Source: Tetramitus jugosus (taxonomy: Eukaryota > Heterolobosea > Eutetramitea > Acrasida > Vahlkampfiidae). From it: 64,000 bases of DNA. Position numbers and translations under genes: made by a program. The stretch is taken from positions 310,001 to 374,000 of the forward strand of contig OW569371.1 in NCBI GenBank assembly GCA_937625935.1, given 5' to 3'. The notes beneath the pieces were generated by a model. That model was given only the letters and a program-made list of their open reading frames with translations. It was not told the origin of the DNA and made no database searches. Positions 56,937-64,000 of the stretch are shown piece by piece. The first letter of the stretch is position 1, and the number at the start of each line of letters is the position of its first letter.

Positions 56937-58403
56937 ATGAACAAGGAAACCATGGACTATCTCCTGTCGGATGACACTAGCAAAGTGCAATCCAATCAAC
57001 CACAAACCACCACCACACCAGAAACAGAGCAACAACAACAACAGGAAACAAAAGAGTCAAATGAAGAATCGAGTGAACAAGAGGACTCTGACAACGAACA
57101 ACAAGAAGATGATGATGATGAAGAAGTGGAATTGATTGAAAACATTCCAGAGGCACTGTCTGCTGCTCAACACATTGTAGATCAAGTCAGTGTCAACTTG
57201 GAAGAGTTCAAGAAGGACAATATTGATTTTGTGACGAGTCAAACAAGAGCCATTGAGATTTTGAATGGTGCACTGGACATTTATGAAAGAGTGTTGGATC
57301 AGACTGTTGGATCAGATGAAGACGAAGATGAAGAAGAGAATGCTGGAGAGAATGATGATGAAGCAGCTGATGAAAAACAAAGGGAAGCTCTGAAACAAAG
57401 AAGAGCAGCACGAGAGTCTATTGAAACAGCCAAAATTGCATTTGATTATTCCACTGCTCTGGTCATGAAGTTAAAGATGGAGAATTCCATTGCCATGTTT
57501 GGAGCTGTGATGAAAGTGTTGGCACAGCAACAGCCAGCCGATCAAACAGGCACTGGTAACGATGATTCTGCCGCTTCATCCACTGCTGCTACTTCTTCTG
57601 CTACGGCAACAGCAGCATCCTCCTCGTCATCATCATCATCCAGAAAGATTTTTGCATTTAATGATGATAGTGACGAAGATGAGGAACAAGAGGAAGCAGA
57701 GGAAAATGATGACGAAGCGGCCAATAATCACGAAGAGGAAGAAGACACGAGTGCTATGGCACTTTCAATGGTCGAAATGGCAAAATCCATTCTCAATAAC
57801 AAAATGTACGATGATGAAACATCAGAGAGTGAGAAGCAACTGTGCTATACATTGCTATCAAAGATTCATTGCAATGCAGCTGACATCTTTTTAGAGCACG
57901 ACGCATTCGATATGGCAATTAATGAAGCAGAGCAGGCACTAGGTCTCTATGATGACATTGATATGGATCAATCTGTTGAGGACATTGAAGCAGTGAGTCG
58001 CTTAGTTGAACACATGAAGCAGAAGGCAGTCATCCATAACAAGATTGCATCTTCTGTTCTGTTCAAGGATGGCGCCGATATTGACATGGCAATTGAGCAT
58101 TATGAAGAAGCAGAGTCACTGTTGATCAAGTGTGTTGAGAAGATGAAACAAGTGAATGGTATGAATCAAGAAGCAATTCAGGACACTGAATTTACCCTCG
58201 AAGAACTCCAAGTGCGCATTCAAGAGTTGAAACAATCAGAGGAGGAGAGGAAAGCACTCGAAGAACAGTCCAAGCTGGCTGAAACCAAGGGACAGGAGAA
58301 TAGCAACAAACCTGTTCATGTTCTCGTGCCTAAGCGGAAGAGAACTGCAAGCGAAGAGGATGTTGCCACCACTGAAGCAAATAAGAAGCAAAAGTTGGCA
58401 TAA
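56937..58403 (+). CDS. NASP/Hif1-like histone chaperone (SHNi-TPR)
   Basis: From the first ATG (56937) the product is 488 residues. It has TPR-like helices interrupted by long acidic tracts and ends with a KRKR...KKQKLA nuclear signal, the plan of NASP/Sim3/Hif1, which carry H3-H4 dimers. TPR-like parts: EALSAAQHIVDQV... with AIEILNGALDIYERVLDQ, then after an acidic insert ARESIETAKIAFDYSTALVMKLK, a second Ser/Ala/Asp/Glu-rich insert, then LCYTLLSKIHCNAADIFLEHDAFDMAINEAEQALGL and HNKIASSVLF...DMAIEHYEEAESLL. The long acidic interruption of TPR2 and the final coiled coil fit NASP. The family call is by layout, not by a unique motif. Confidence 0.65.
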   Translation: MNKETMDYLLSDDTSKVQSNQPQTTTTPETEQQQQQETKESNEESSEQEDSDNEQQEDDDDEEVELIENIPEALSAAQHIVDQVSVNLEEFKKDNIDFVTSQTRAIEILNGALDIYERVLDQTVGSDEDEDEEENAGENDDEAADEKQREALKQRRAARESIETAKIAFDYSTALVMKLKMENSIAMFGAVMKVLAQQQPADQTGTGNDDSAASSTAATSSATATAASSSSSSSSRKIFAFNDDSDEDEEQEEAEENDDEAANNHEEEEDTSAMALSMVEMAKSILNNKMYDDETSESEKQLCYTLLSKIHCNAADIFLEHDAFDMAINEAEQALGLYDDIDMDQSVEDIEAVSRLVEHMKQKAVIHNKIASSVLFKDGADIDMAIEHYEEAESLLIKCVEKMKQVNGMNQEAIQDTEFTLEELQVRIQELKQSEEERKALEEQSKLAETKGQENSNKPVHVLVPKRKRTASEEDVATTEANKKQKLA

Positions 58404-58511
58404 AGAACATTTCTCCTTGTAAAAAAATGGAATACATTGAAACTTCATCAAATAATCAGCAACATACAAAAGTTATTTTGTAAAAAAAACAAAAACAACC
58501 TGGCGATCAAC

Positions 58512-60476
58512 ATGTCAAGCAACGGATGTGACTCCCTCGATCATCGTCAACACAAGGATAGGCGCTCTCTCAATCTCATTGATCGATTGTTTGGCTATCA
58601 CCGTGAACCACATCGCAACCTCATTTTCCAACGAAATTTGCCCACATCGTTCTCTGTGGATGACTATCTGATGCAGTCACTCATGGAATGCATTCCTAGT
58701 GCGAAGAAAACCGGTTCTTCAAATCCCAAAAAGAAGAATAAGAAACACCAAGCACCAAAATTGACAAAGCTAGAGGGTCCTGCATATGTTTTACAATATG
58801 AACTGAAAGGCAAGAAATTGTCTCACATACAGCATGGTCCTTCCAGTGACACATTGTCAAACAGTCGACAACCAACAAGATCATTGTCATGCACTCGAAT
58901 CCTCAACTCTCAAATCATGGGATCCTTCCTCTTCTGCAATAATCTGTCCACAGTGTACAAGTTGGAAGGTGGGTTCTCATTGGATCGACCCGTCTTTTGC
59001 TTGTCTATTCCCAGTGATGTGGTACCGGCAGTGAGAAACAGAAAGAATTCATTGGTTCATGTCTGTCCACTGTCTAGTGGTGTTCATCTGCTTAAAACAA
59101 CAACTATGAACATGGATTCAAATACAAACGGCATGAGTGAGTTTATTGACAACGACGAGAATGTAAGCAGGAAGAACGGGACAGGAAATACTTATTACGA
59201 ATCGTCTTATTGCATGAATTTGATGGCAATTACGAAATCTAATCATCTCATTCATTATGTGATTGATGAGACGAGTTTTGTGGTGAATATGAAGTCTGTA
59301 CTTGACATTCATTCGATATCCTATGATGATGGTCGTACCAACAACAATACGAACAATGATAATGAGTACCTGTATGGTGTTCCGTCTGCTTCCCTGTTCT
59401 GGGAGGATTTCAATCGGTGTTTAGTGATGGTGAGTGGTCGTCGAAAAGCTGATCATTCCTATCAATTGATAATGATGCAGTTCGTGCGAGATCAGGGAGA
59501 AGATCATCGGTTGAACATGCCTCGATTAAGTCTCATGTGCAAATTTAATGTTGTTCCTTCCGTTCATCTCAATATGACTGGATCTCAGGTCGGAGGTATA
59601 GTGATTGAACAGGGTATGCTCAAGGTTTGTTGTCACCGGTGGAGTCATTTCTATGATTTGAATCATTTGATTCGGGAAGTACTCCCTAAGAAGAGTGATA
59701 GCAATAACGGAGCAATATTGACAAACATAGATTTTAAGCACTTGTACTCTGTTGCTACACACGATGGATTCTTCATGTTTAATGCAACATTTTCAAAGTT
59801 TATAACACGACAGAAGAGATCTAAGTTCTCTAAGGACAAGAATAGTAGAATTCTATTCTCATTGATGGACTTGGAAAGCCTTTCCACTCCAAAGCAAACC
59901 GCAGAATCGATAGAGAAGTTGTCAATGTCATCTTTTTCGTTGGTTGTCGATCCTGTGTTCGATGAGGAGGACAAAGGACCATATATGAACTTTATTGATA
60001 CCCAATCGACCATTATTTCCAGAACTCCGTTTCTCATTGACTTGTACGGAGTCAAGCACAATGGCAATTCTGGACGTGAGACAAAATCTAACTCAACACT
60101 CGAAACAATTTGTCAATTCTCTGCTCAGCAGATCAATGGCTCAGGGCAGCGAATCGACAGCGGACGACCCCAGAGAGCAAGCTCACGCAACGTCAACTAT
60201 CTTGAACAAGCGGATTTGACTCACATAGTTGATTGGATAATAGTGGAGGAGACGAAAACATTATTCGTGCTTTTGTCAATTGGATGTGTGATTGTGATTG
60301 ACTACCCTAGGAATCATGTGCGCTTCATGTTTCAGGTTGAAGAGTGGGATGATGAGGGGAACTACCGCTATTCGATCGACTATTACCATGGAGACATTTT
60401 AGTAACTAGAGCGGGGATCGAGAAAGCTTCTACGGAGGTGTACAACTACACCTTACAAACTACTTTCTCGAATTAA
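58512..60476 (+). CDS. Unidentified protein, possibly beta-rich (654 residues)
   Basis: From the first ATG (58512). After a polar N terminus (DRRSLNLIDRLFGYHREPHRN) and a Lys-rich segment, the protein alternates short hydrophobic strands and polar loops (MGSFLFCNNLSTVYKLEGG, SLVHVCPLSSGVHLL, ASLFWEDFNRCLVMVSGRR, KTLFVLLSIGCVIVIDYP), reminiscent of a beta-propeller, though no WD or Kelch motif is clear. No membrane helix. No family recognised. It is closely followed by another plus-strand gene. Confidence 0.6.
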   Translation: MSSNGCDSLDHRQHKDRRSLNLIDRLFGYHREPHRNLIFQRNLPTSFSVDDYLMQSLMECIPSAKKTGSSNPKKKNKKHQAPKLTKLEGPAYVLQYELKGKKLSHIQHGPSSDTLSNSRQPTRSLSCTRILNSQIMGSFLFCNNLSTVYKLEGGFSLDRPVFCLSIPSDVVPAVRNRKNSLVHVCPLSSGVHLLKTTTMNMDSNTNGMSEFIDNDENVSRKNGTGNTYYESSYCMNLMAITKSNHLIHYVIDETSFVVNMKSVLDIHSISYDDGRTNNNTNNDNEYLYGVPSASLFWEDFNRCLVMVSGRRKADHSYQLIMMQFVRDQGEDHRLNMPRLSLMCKFNVVPSVHLNMTGSQVGGIVIEQGMLKVCCHRWSHFYDLNHLIREVLPKKSDSNNGAILTNIDFKHLYSVATHDGFFMFNATFSKFITRQKRSKFSKDKNSRILFSLMDLESLSTPKQTAESIEKLSMSSFSLVVDPVFDEEDKGPYMNFIDTQSTIISRTPFLIDLYGVKHNGNSGRETKSNSTLETICQFSAQQINGSGQRIDSGRPQRASSRNVNYLEQADLTHIVDWIIVEETKTLFVLLSIGCVIVIDYPRNHVRFMFQVEEWDDEGNYRYSIDYYHGDILVTRAGIEKASTEVYNYTLQTTFSN

Positions 60477-60811
60477 TGAATCATAGATCAGTTGGGAGAG
60501 CGGACGACAAACACAGGGACAACAGGACCAGAGAAAGAAAACTGAAATCTGGATTCATTGTCAAGAGAGAATAAAACTCCTCATGTTTGTACTAGTTCAA
60601 AGACAGGGACCCACCAAAATTGGGGCTGCTGATTAGAAGAAGCGAACTTGTACTTCCCCCGCCATTTGTTGCAACGAATAGAATGAGAAAGTTACTATAA
60701 TATCCTCTTATCTGTTCTGGGCTCAGTGATCTTCTTTTGTTTGTTTCGAGGGTTGTCGGAATTTTGTTGTGTTTGCTGGGAACAAGTGAACTGGAACAGG
60801 GACAAAACGAA
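60477..60811. other. Intergenic region, 335 nt
   Basis: Between two plus-strand genes; contains AATAAA at 60571. An open frame from 60737 joins the next gene but has only a TTG start. Confidence 0.45.
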
Positions 60812-62692
60812 ATGAAGAGAAAGAGCACCCACCAAATCTTCTCTGGCGAGACTGAAACGCCCATGAGAAAGAAGACGCTCGGATTCAATGAAGCACTGCA
60901 TGAGAATAAGTTGTCCTTGGATTGCATACCAAGTGAAGTATGGTACAACATTATGGTCTTTTGCAACTACAAGGATGCCACAATCATGTCTTCTGCCATT
61001 CCTTGTGTGTTCAGATTCACAGAACAGTTCAATAAGTCTTCTCTGGATCAGAGGCGATGCTCTATTCTGGAGTCAGATCGCGTCGGTGATCCTTCCATTT
61101 ACCAGGAGTATACAAGCAAGTTTGGTGCATATGCAATGGATATCAAAGATATACTTGGATGGAGCAATGAAATGTCTTCTTCAATGATTGAATATTCCAT
61201 TAGTTCAGTGCACAAAGAACTGGGGATTGCAACTCCGATTGTCAGAGAACTATTGGACTCTGGTTTGTTTGCCATGGCTGGTGGTTTTGTGCTGAAATGC
61301 TTTGTATCGTTCATCAATGGCAAATTAGACCAATGTGGTCTTTCTGAGGTGGATCAATCATTTCTATCTGGTATGATTGAATTCTGCTTATCCTACGGAC
61401 AATGGAATAGTGATTGTGATTTATTCTCCATTGGAGATCACAGCATCAAGGATGTGTGTTCGGTACTCAAAAACGCTTTCGGACGCCACCAGAGCTCAAT
61501 CTTTGATCACTTAAAAGAGAAAAACAATGTCAATATTGCACAAGTGTTGGAGGAGATACCCACACCTGCTGAATATGGAATGTTTACTTGCAACCGTAGC
61601 ACAATTAACTATAATAGTATTTCTCCAAAGTTTATCCAGGAGTATAGAAATTCGGATAGCACTTTACCTGGACGTGCTATAGGGCTTGCAGAACCGCTTC
61701 AGATCATCTACAAGAACTGTGCAAGCATGGATCACTTACTCGCCTTTTTTGATCTGGATTCCTGCAAGATATCAATCATGAATAATAGAATCTATGTTAC
61801 GAGAGATTTTGTGCGATGCATGTACAGTAAATACAACATCATATCCCCTCTTGAGAAGCTGACCACTCGCGTGTACAAGTATGCAAGTAGGGGCATTAAA
61901 ACACTAAGACATGTTGTACATCCATTAATGTACAACATGTTTAAGGAAGACCTTCATTCTCATATCAAATACATTGAATATGAAGCAGAAGAATTCAAGA
62001 AGAGTAAGTTGTTCGTAGATGACTACAGCAACTACCACTTACGGGACAAAGGCACTATTCTTTCTCCAAGCGGTCATTTTTGGTTTACATTTGATCTTGA
62101 TGAATTTGTGTTAATGTCAAAGGATCACAAACCAACAAGCCTTCCTATACTTCATTCAAGAATACTGAAAGAAAAATTAGATAACAGCAGTAAGCCTGAC
62201 TTCAGAAAGCTTCTCAAGCATAGACAAGAACTATTCTCCCGTGAGATTTTCGAGTTGGATACGATGTTTTATAACTCTAAAAAACCTCCGGTTGATCCTG
62301 AAATTTTGAGACATATTCTGGGCACTGGTGGTGGAGAAGATCACGACGTAGCCATAGAAACAGTATTCCAGAAGGGAGAGAATGACTCTGTTGGAGTGTA
62401 CTATTCAAAGAACATTAATACTTTGATCAGAGATGCCAGGATTGAGGAGAGTGACAATGAACAAGACAATACTCTCGCACGCAGAAATGCATATCACAGA
62501 GCTCAATTCTCGATAGAAATGTGCTCTGTGTGTCACCAATACTGCCAATTAAGCAACTATAATGTCATGATTCCAACGACATGTGATCTCATGCAGTGCT
62601 ACTTGTCAACAATTGAAACAGCATTCAAAAATTCGGTCATGTTTCGCCCCAAACAGAAAACGTGCTACAAGTGCAAAACACAGCAGCGATGA
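60812..62692 (+). CDS. F-box-like protein with nucleotidyltransferase-like core
   Basis: From ATG 60812, 626 residues. An F-box-like segment (LDCIPSEVWYNIMVFCNYKDATIMSSA) is near residue 40. Further on, MAGGFVLK at 155-162 and NSDCDLF with Asp201 and Asp203 look like the glycine and D-x-D metal motifs of a nucleotidyltransferase fold, followed by DLDSCKISI (Asp314, Asp316), where a third acid could lie, and VYKYASRGIKTLRH. This combination resembles orphan proteins of amoebae and large DNA viruses, known to me only as a pattern. The C terminus has a Cys-rich end (CSVCHQYCQL, CYKCKTQQR) that could bind zinc. Activity is unproven. Confidence 0.5.
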   Translation: MKRKSTHQIFSGETETPMRKKTLGFNEALHENKLSLDCIPSEVWYNIMVFCNYKDATIMSSAIPCVFRFTEQFNKSSLDQRRCSILESDRVGDPSIYQEYTSKFGAYAMDIKDILGWSNEMSSSMIEYSISSVHKELGIATPIVRELLDSGLFAMAGGFVLKCFVSFINGKLDQCGLSEVDQSFLSGMIEFCLSYGQWNSDCDLFSIGDHSIKDVCSVLKNAFGRHQSSIFDHLKEKNNVNIAQVLEEIPTPAEYGMFTCNRSTINYNSISPKFIQEYRNSDSTLPGRAIGLAEPLQIIYKNCASMDHLLAFFDLDSCKISIMNNRIYVTRDFVRCMYSKYNIISPLEKLTTRVYKYASRGIKTLRHVVHPLMYNMFKEDLHSHIKYIEYEAEEFKKSKLFVDDYSNYHLRDKGTILSPSGHFWFTFDLDEFVLMSKDHKPTSLPILHSRILKEKLDNSSKPDFRKLLKHRQELFSREIFELDTMFYNSKKPPVDPEILRHILGTGGGEDHDVAIETVFQKGENDSVGVYYSKNINTLIRDARIEESDNEQDNTLARRNAYHRAQFSIEMCSVCHQYCQLSNYNVMIPTTCDLMQCYLSTIETAFKNSVMFRPKQKTCYKCKTQQR

Positions 62693-62715
62693 ACTGGACT
62701 TAAGTCTGACAGACC

Positions 62716-62725
62716 TTTTCCCGCG
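62716..62725. promoter_or_regulatory. E2F-like site upstream of Orc1/Cdc6-like gene
   Basis: TTTTCCCGCG matches the classical E2F site TTTSSCGC and lies 49 bp upstream of the ATG at 62774. Confidence 0.45.
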
Positions 62726-62773
62726 TTTCTTCGGGCGTTGTTGTTTTGCAAAACAAAAAAGTTCAAAAGAAAA

Positions 62774-64000
62774 ATGGAACCAGACAACGCAGTCAACAGC
62801 AGCAGTTATCCTGTCATCTCCAGGAAAAATCGCAAAAGAAAGATTGCAGCGGTAGTGACGTCTGATGGATCATCGTCACAACCAACTGATTGTGATGCAC
62901 CTCCTCCTCCTCCCATGGAAGAAGCACAAGACAATCATGGCGGTGAAGATATCACCATTGTCACAAGGGTCATCTCGCGCAAAAATCGAATCAAGCGAAG
63001 AAAAACAACAGTCACTGAAGCAACTGTGGTTGCACAAGAACAACAACAAGAAGAATCAAGACCACTTGATCAAGACAAACCCACCAGTGCTGCAATCTCA
63101 ACAACAGAAGCGACTGTTGTTGTGGAAGCAACACAAGCACAGCAACAACAACAACAAGAACAACGGACAAAGGAACCACTTTTGCTCTCTCAAGTGCTTC
63201 AACAGTTTGAATTGGCTAGAAGATCCGTATCGAGAAGTCACACCATCACCCAACTCTCTCAGAGAGACAAGGAAGAACAGTTTTTGAGACAAATGATTGA
63301 AAATTGTGTGGAGGAACATGTGGGGGCAGGAATTATTCTTGCTGGTCAACCAGGCACAGGCAAAACGGCAAGTGTTGACATTTTGTTGGACTCGTATGGT
63401 GGTGCTGGAGGCAATCGAACAATGAAAATTCTCAAATTGAACTGCATGGGTCATGCAAAGGGTGATTTTGTTCGAATTATTGGCAATTTTTTATTGTCGG
63501 ACTCTGTCTCAGGCAGTAGCAATAGTGATCTTGTGGTCGCGGAGGATCTGTCTGGTAGTGGTAGTATCAATGAGAAGAGAGCTTACATTACGAATCAATA
63601 CATGAAGCGTGTGGCTGCCGCTTCGAACATTGAAGGTGGAATCGGAGCCAAAACTGGTTTCAATAAGTTAAAATTAATAGTGTTGGATGAGATTGAGTCC
63701 GTTCCTGATAAGATGTTACTGCAAGACATGTTGAAATGGACCAAGAATCGACCATTGGTTATCATTGGCATAACAAACGATGCCAACAATGTCTCTATTT
63801 GGAAACAAGACTTTGAGCATCAATTAAGCTTCTCGCCCTATTCCAAGGCACAGATGAAAAATATTTTGTCTGATCGTTTGAAGGGATATGAACAATTGCT
63901 CTCGAAACCTGCTCTTGAGTTCATATCGGCCAAGACTTTTGATAGTGGTAGTGCCCGTACTTGTCTCGATATAGCGGAAGCTGCAATGGGCTCCGTAATT
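62774..64000 (+). CDS. Orc1/Cdc6-like AAA+ ATPase (5' part, runs off window)
   Basis: An ATG at 62774 opens a frame that stays open to the window end, 409 codons. The N-terminal 140 residues are disordered, with two KNRKRK/KNRIKRRK basic clusters that look like nuclear signals and Gln runs. The AAA+ domain follows: Walker A GQPGTGKTAS at about 191-200, Walker B LIVLDEIE with Asp305 and Glu306, the sensor-1-like VIIGITNDANN, and SGSARTCLDIAE as a sensor-2 region. LNCMGHAKGDFVRII and FSPYSKAQMKNIL match the spacing of Cdc6/Orc1 proteins, which load the MCM helicase at origins. Orc1 and Cdc6 cannot be separated without the missing C terminus; no BAH domain is seen. Confidence 0.8.
   Translation, partial: MEPDNAVNSSSYPVISRKNRKRKIAAVVTSDGSSSQPTDCDAPPPPPMEEAQDNHGGEDITIVTRVISRKNRIKRRKTTVTEATVVAQEQQQEESRPLDQDKPTSAAISTTEATVVVEATQAQQQQQQEQRTKEPLLLSQVLQQFELARRSVSRSHTITQLSQRDKEEQFLRQMIENCVEEHVGAGIILAGQPGTGKTASVDILLDSYGGAGGNRTMKILKLNCMGHAKGDFVRIIGNFLLSDSVSGSSNSDLVVAEDLSGSGSINEKRAYITNQYMKRVAAASNIEGGIGAKTGFNKLKLIVLDEIESVPDKMLLQDMLKWTKNRPLVIIGITNDANNVSIWKQDFEHQLSFSPYSKAQMKNILSDRLKGYEQLLSKPALEFISAKTFDSGSARTCLDIAEAAMGSVI

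Noticed and set aside
1-64000. CRISPR arrays, bacterial operons, insertion sequences or viral genes
   Set aside because: None found: no direct-repeat/spacer pattern, no transposase or reverse transcriptase frame, and all recognised genes are typical of eukaryotic nuclear DNA.

Overview
The window is a gene-dense stretch of eukaryotic nuclear DNA from a free-living protist. The best fit I can infer is a heterolobosean amoeboflagellate of the Naegleria type. The reasons are: genes packed on both strands with short spacers; few and short GT-AG introns (about 40-120 nt, some with a CTAAC branch-like motif); the standard code; many CAA/AAC/ACA runs giving Gln/Asn/Thr-rich tracts; and a gene set mixing flagellar (CFAP57), sterol (squalene monooxygenase), G-protein gamma and many orphan proteins. 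The taxon is inference only. Real starts were taken as ATG; several long frames begin upstream only with TTG or GTG and were shortened.

Layout. 0-9 kb: end of an unknown gene overlapping a tRNA-His(GTG), an FSP1/AIF-like oxidoreductase, gamma-glutamyltransferase, a spliced TMEM104-like transporter, a sphingomyelin-synthase-like enzyme and an STE-type kinase. 9.5-18.7 kb: a tail-anchored golgin-like coiled coil, an F-box/ankyrin protein and two convergent genes that both look like permuted papain-fold (NlpC/P60-like) proteins. 18.7-26 kb: a giant 2,422-residue coiled-coil protein with a regular 55-residue repeat and a MAP65/PRC1-type microtubule-binding C terminus. 26.6-33.3 kb: divergent from it, a chromatin-mimic fusion of histone H3 tail, ubiquitin, H1-like basic region, ankyrin repeats, WGR and PARP catalytic domain, with one apparent frameshift. 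33.4-45.2 kb: RNA polymerase I/III AC40, a cytochrome b5-domain protein, a ThTPase-like CYTH protein, squalene monooxygenase, spliced CFAP57 and a CWC2/RBM22 splicing factor. 45.2-49.2 kb: a poorly resolved interval with at least one multi-exon gene and orphans. 49.2-64 kb: a CRT-like transporter, a dual-acylated Asn-rich small protein, G-protein gamma, a two-domain fluoride channel, a NASP-like histone chaperone, orphans, an F-box/nucleotidyltransferase-like protein and the start of an Orc1/Cdc6-like ATPase.

How genes work together. Most neighbours are unrelated housekeeping genes. One shared theme is visible: E2F-like sites (TTTTGGCGC or TTTTCCCGC) lie within about 50-190 bp of the start codons of the giant MAP65-like gene, the H3/ubiquitin/PARP gene, the NASP-like chaperone, the Orc1/Cdc6-like gene and CFAP57. 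This suggests a cell-cycle-regulated set for chromatin, replication and microtubules. The strongest candidates for something undescribed are the H3-tail/ubiquitin/PARP fusion and the giant MAP65-like rod.
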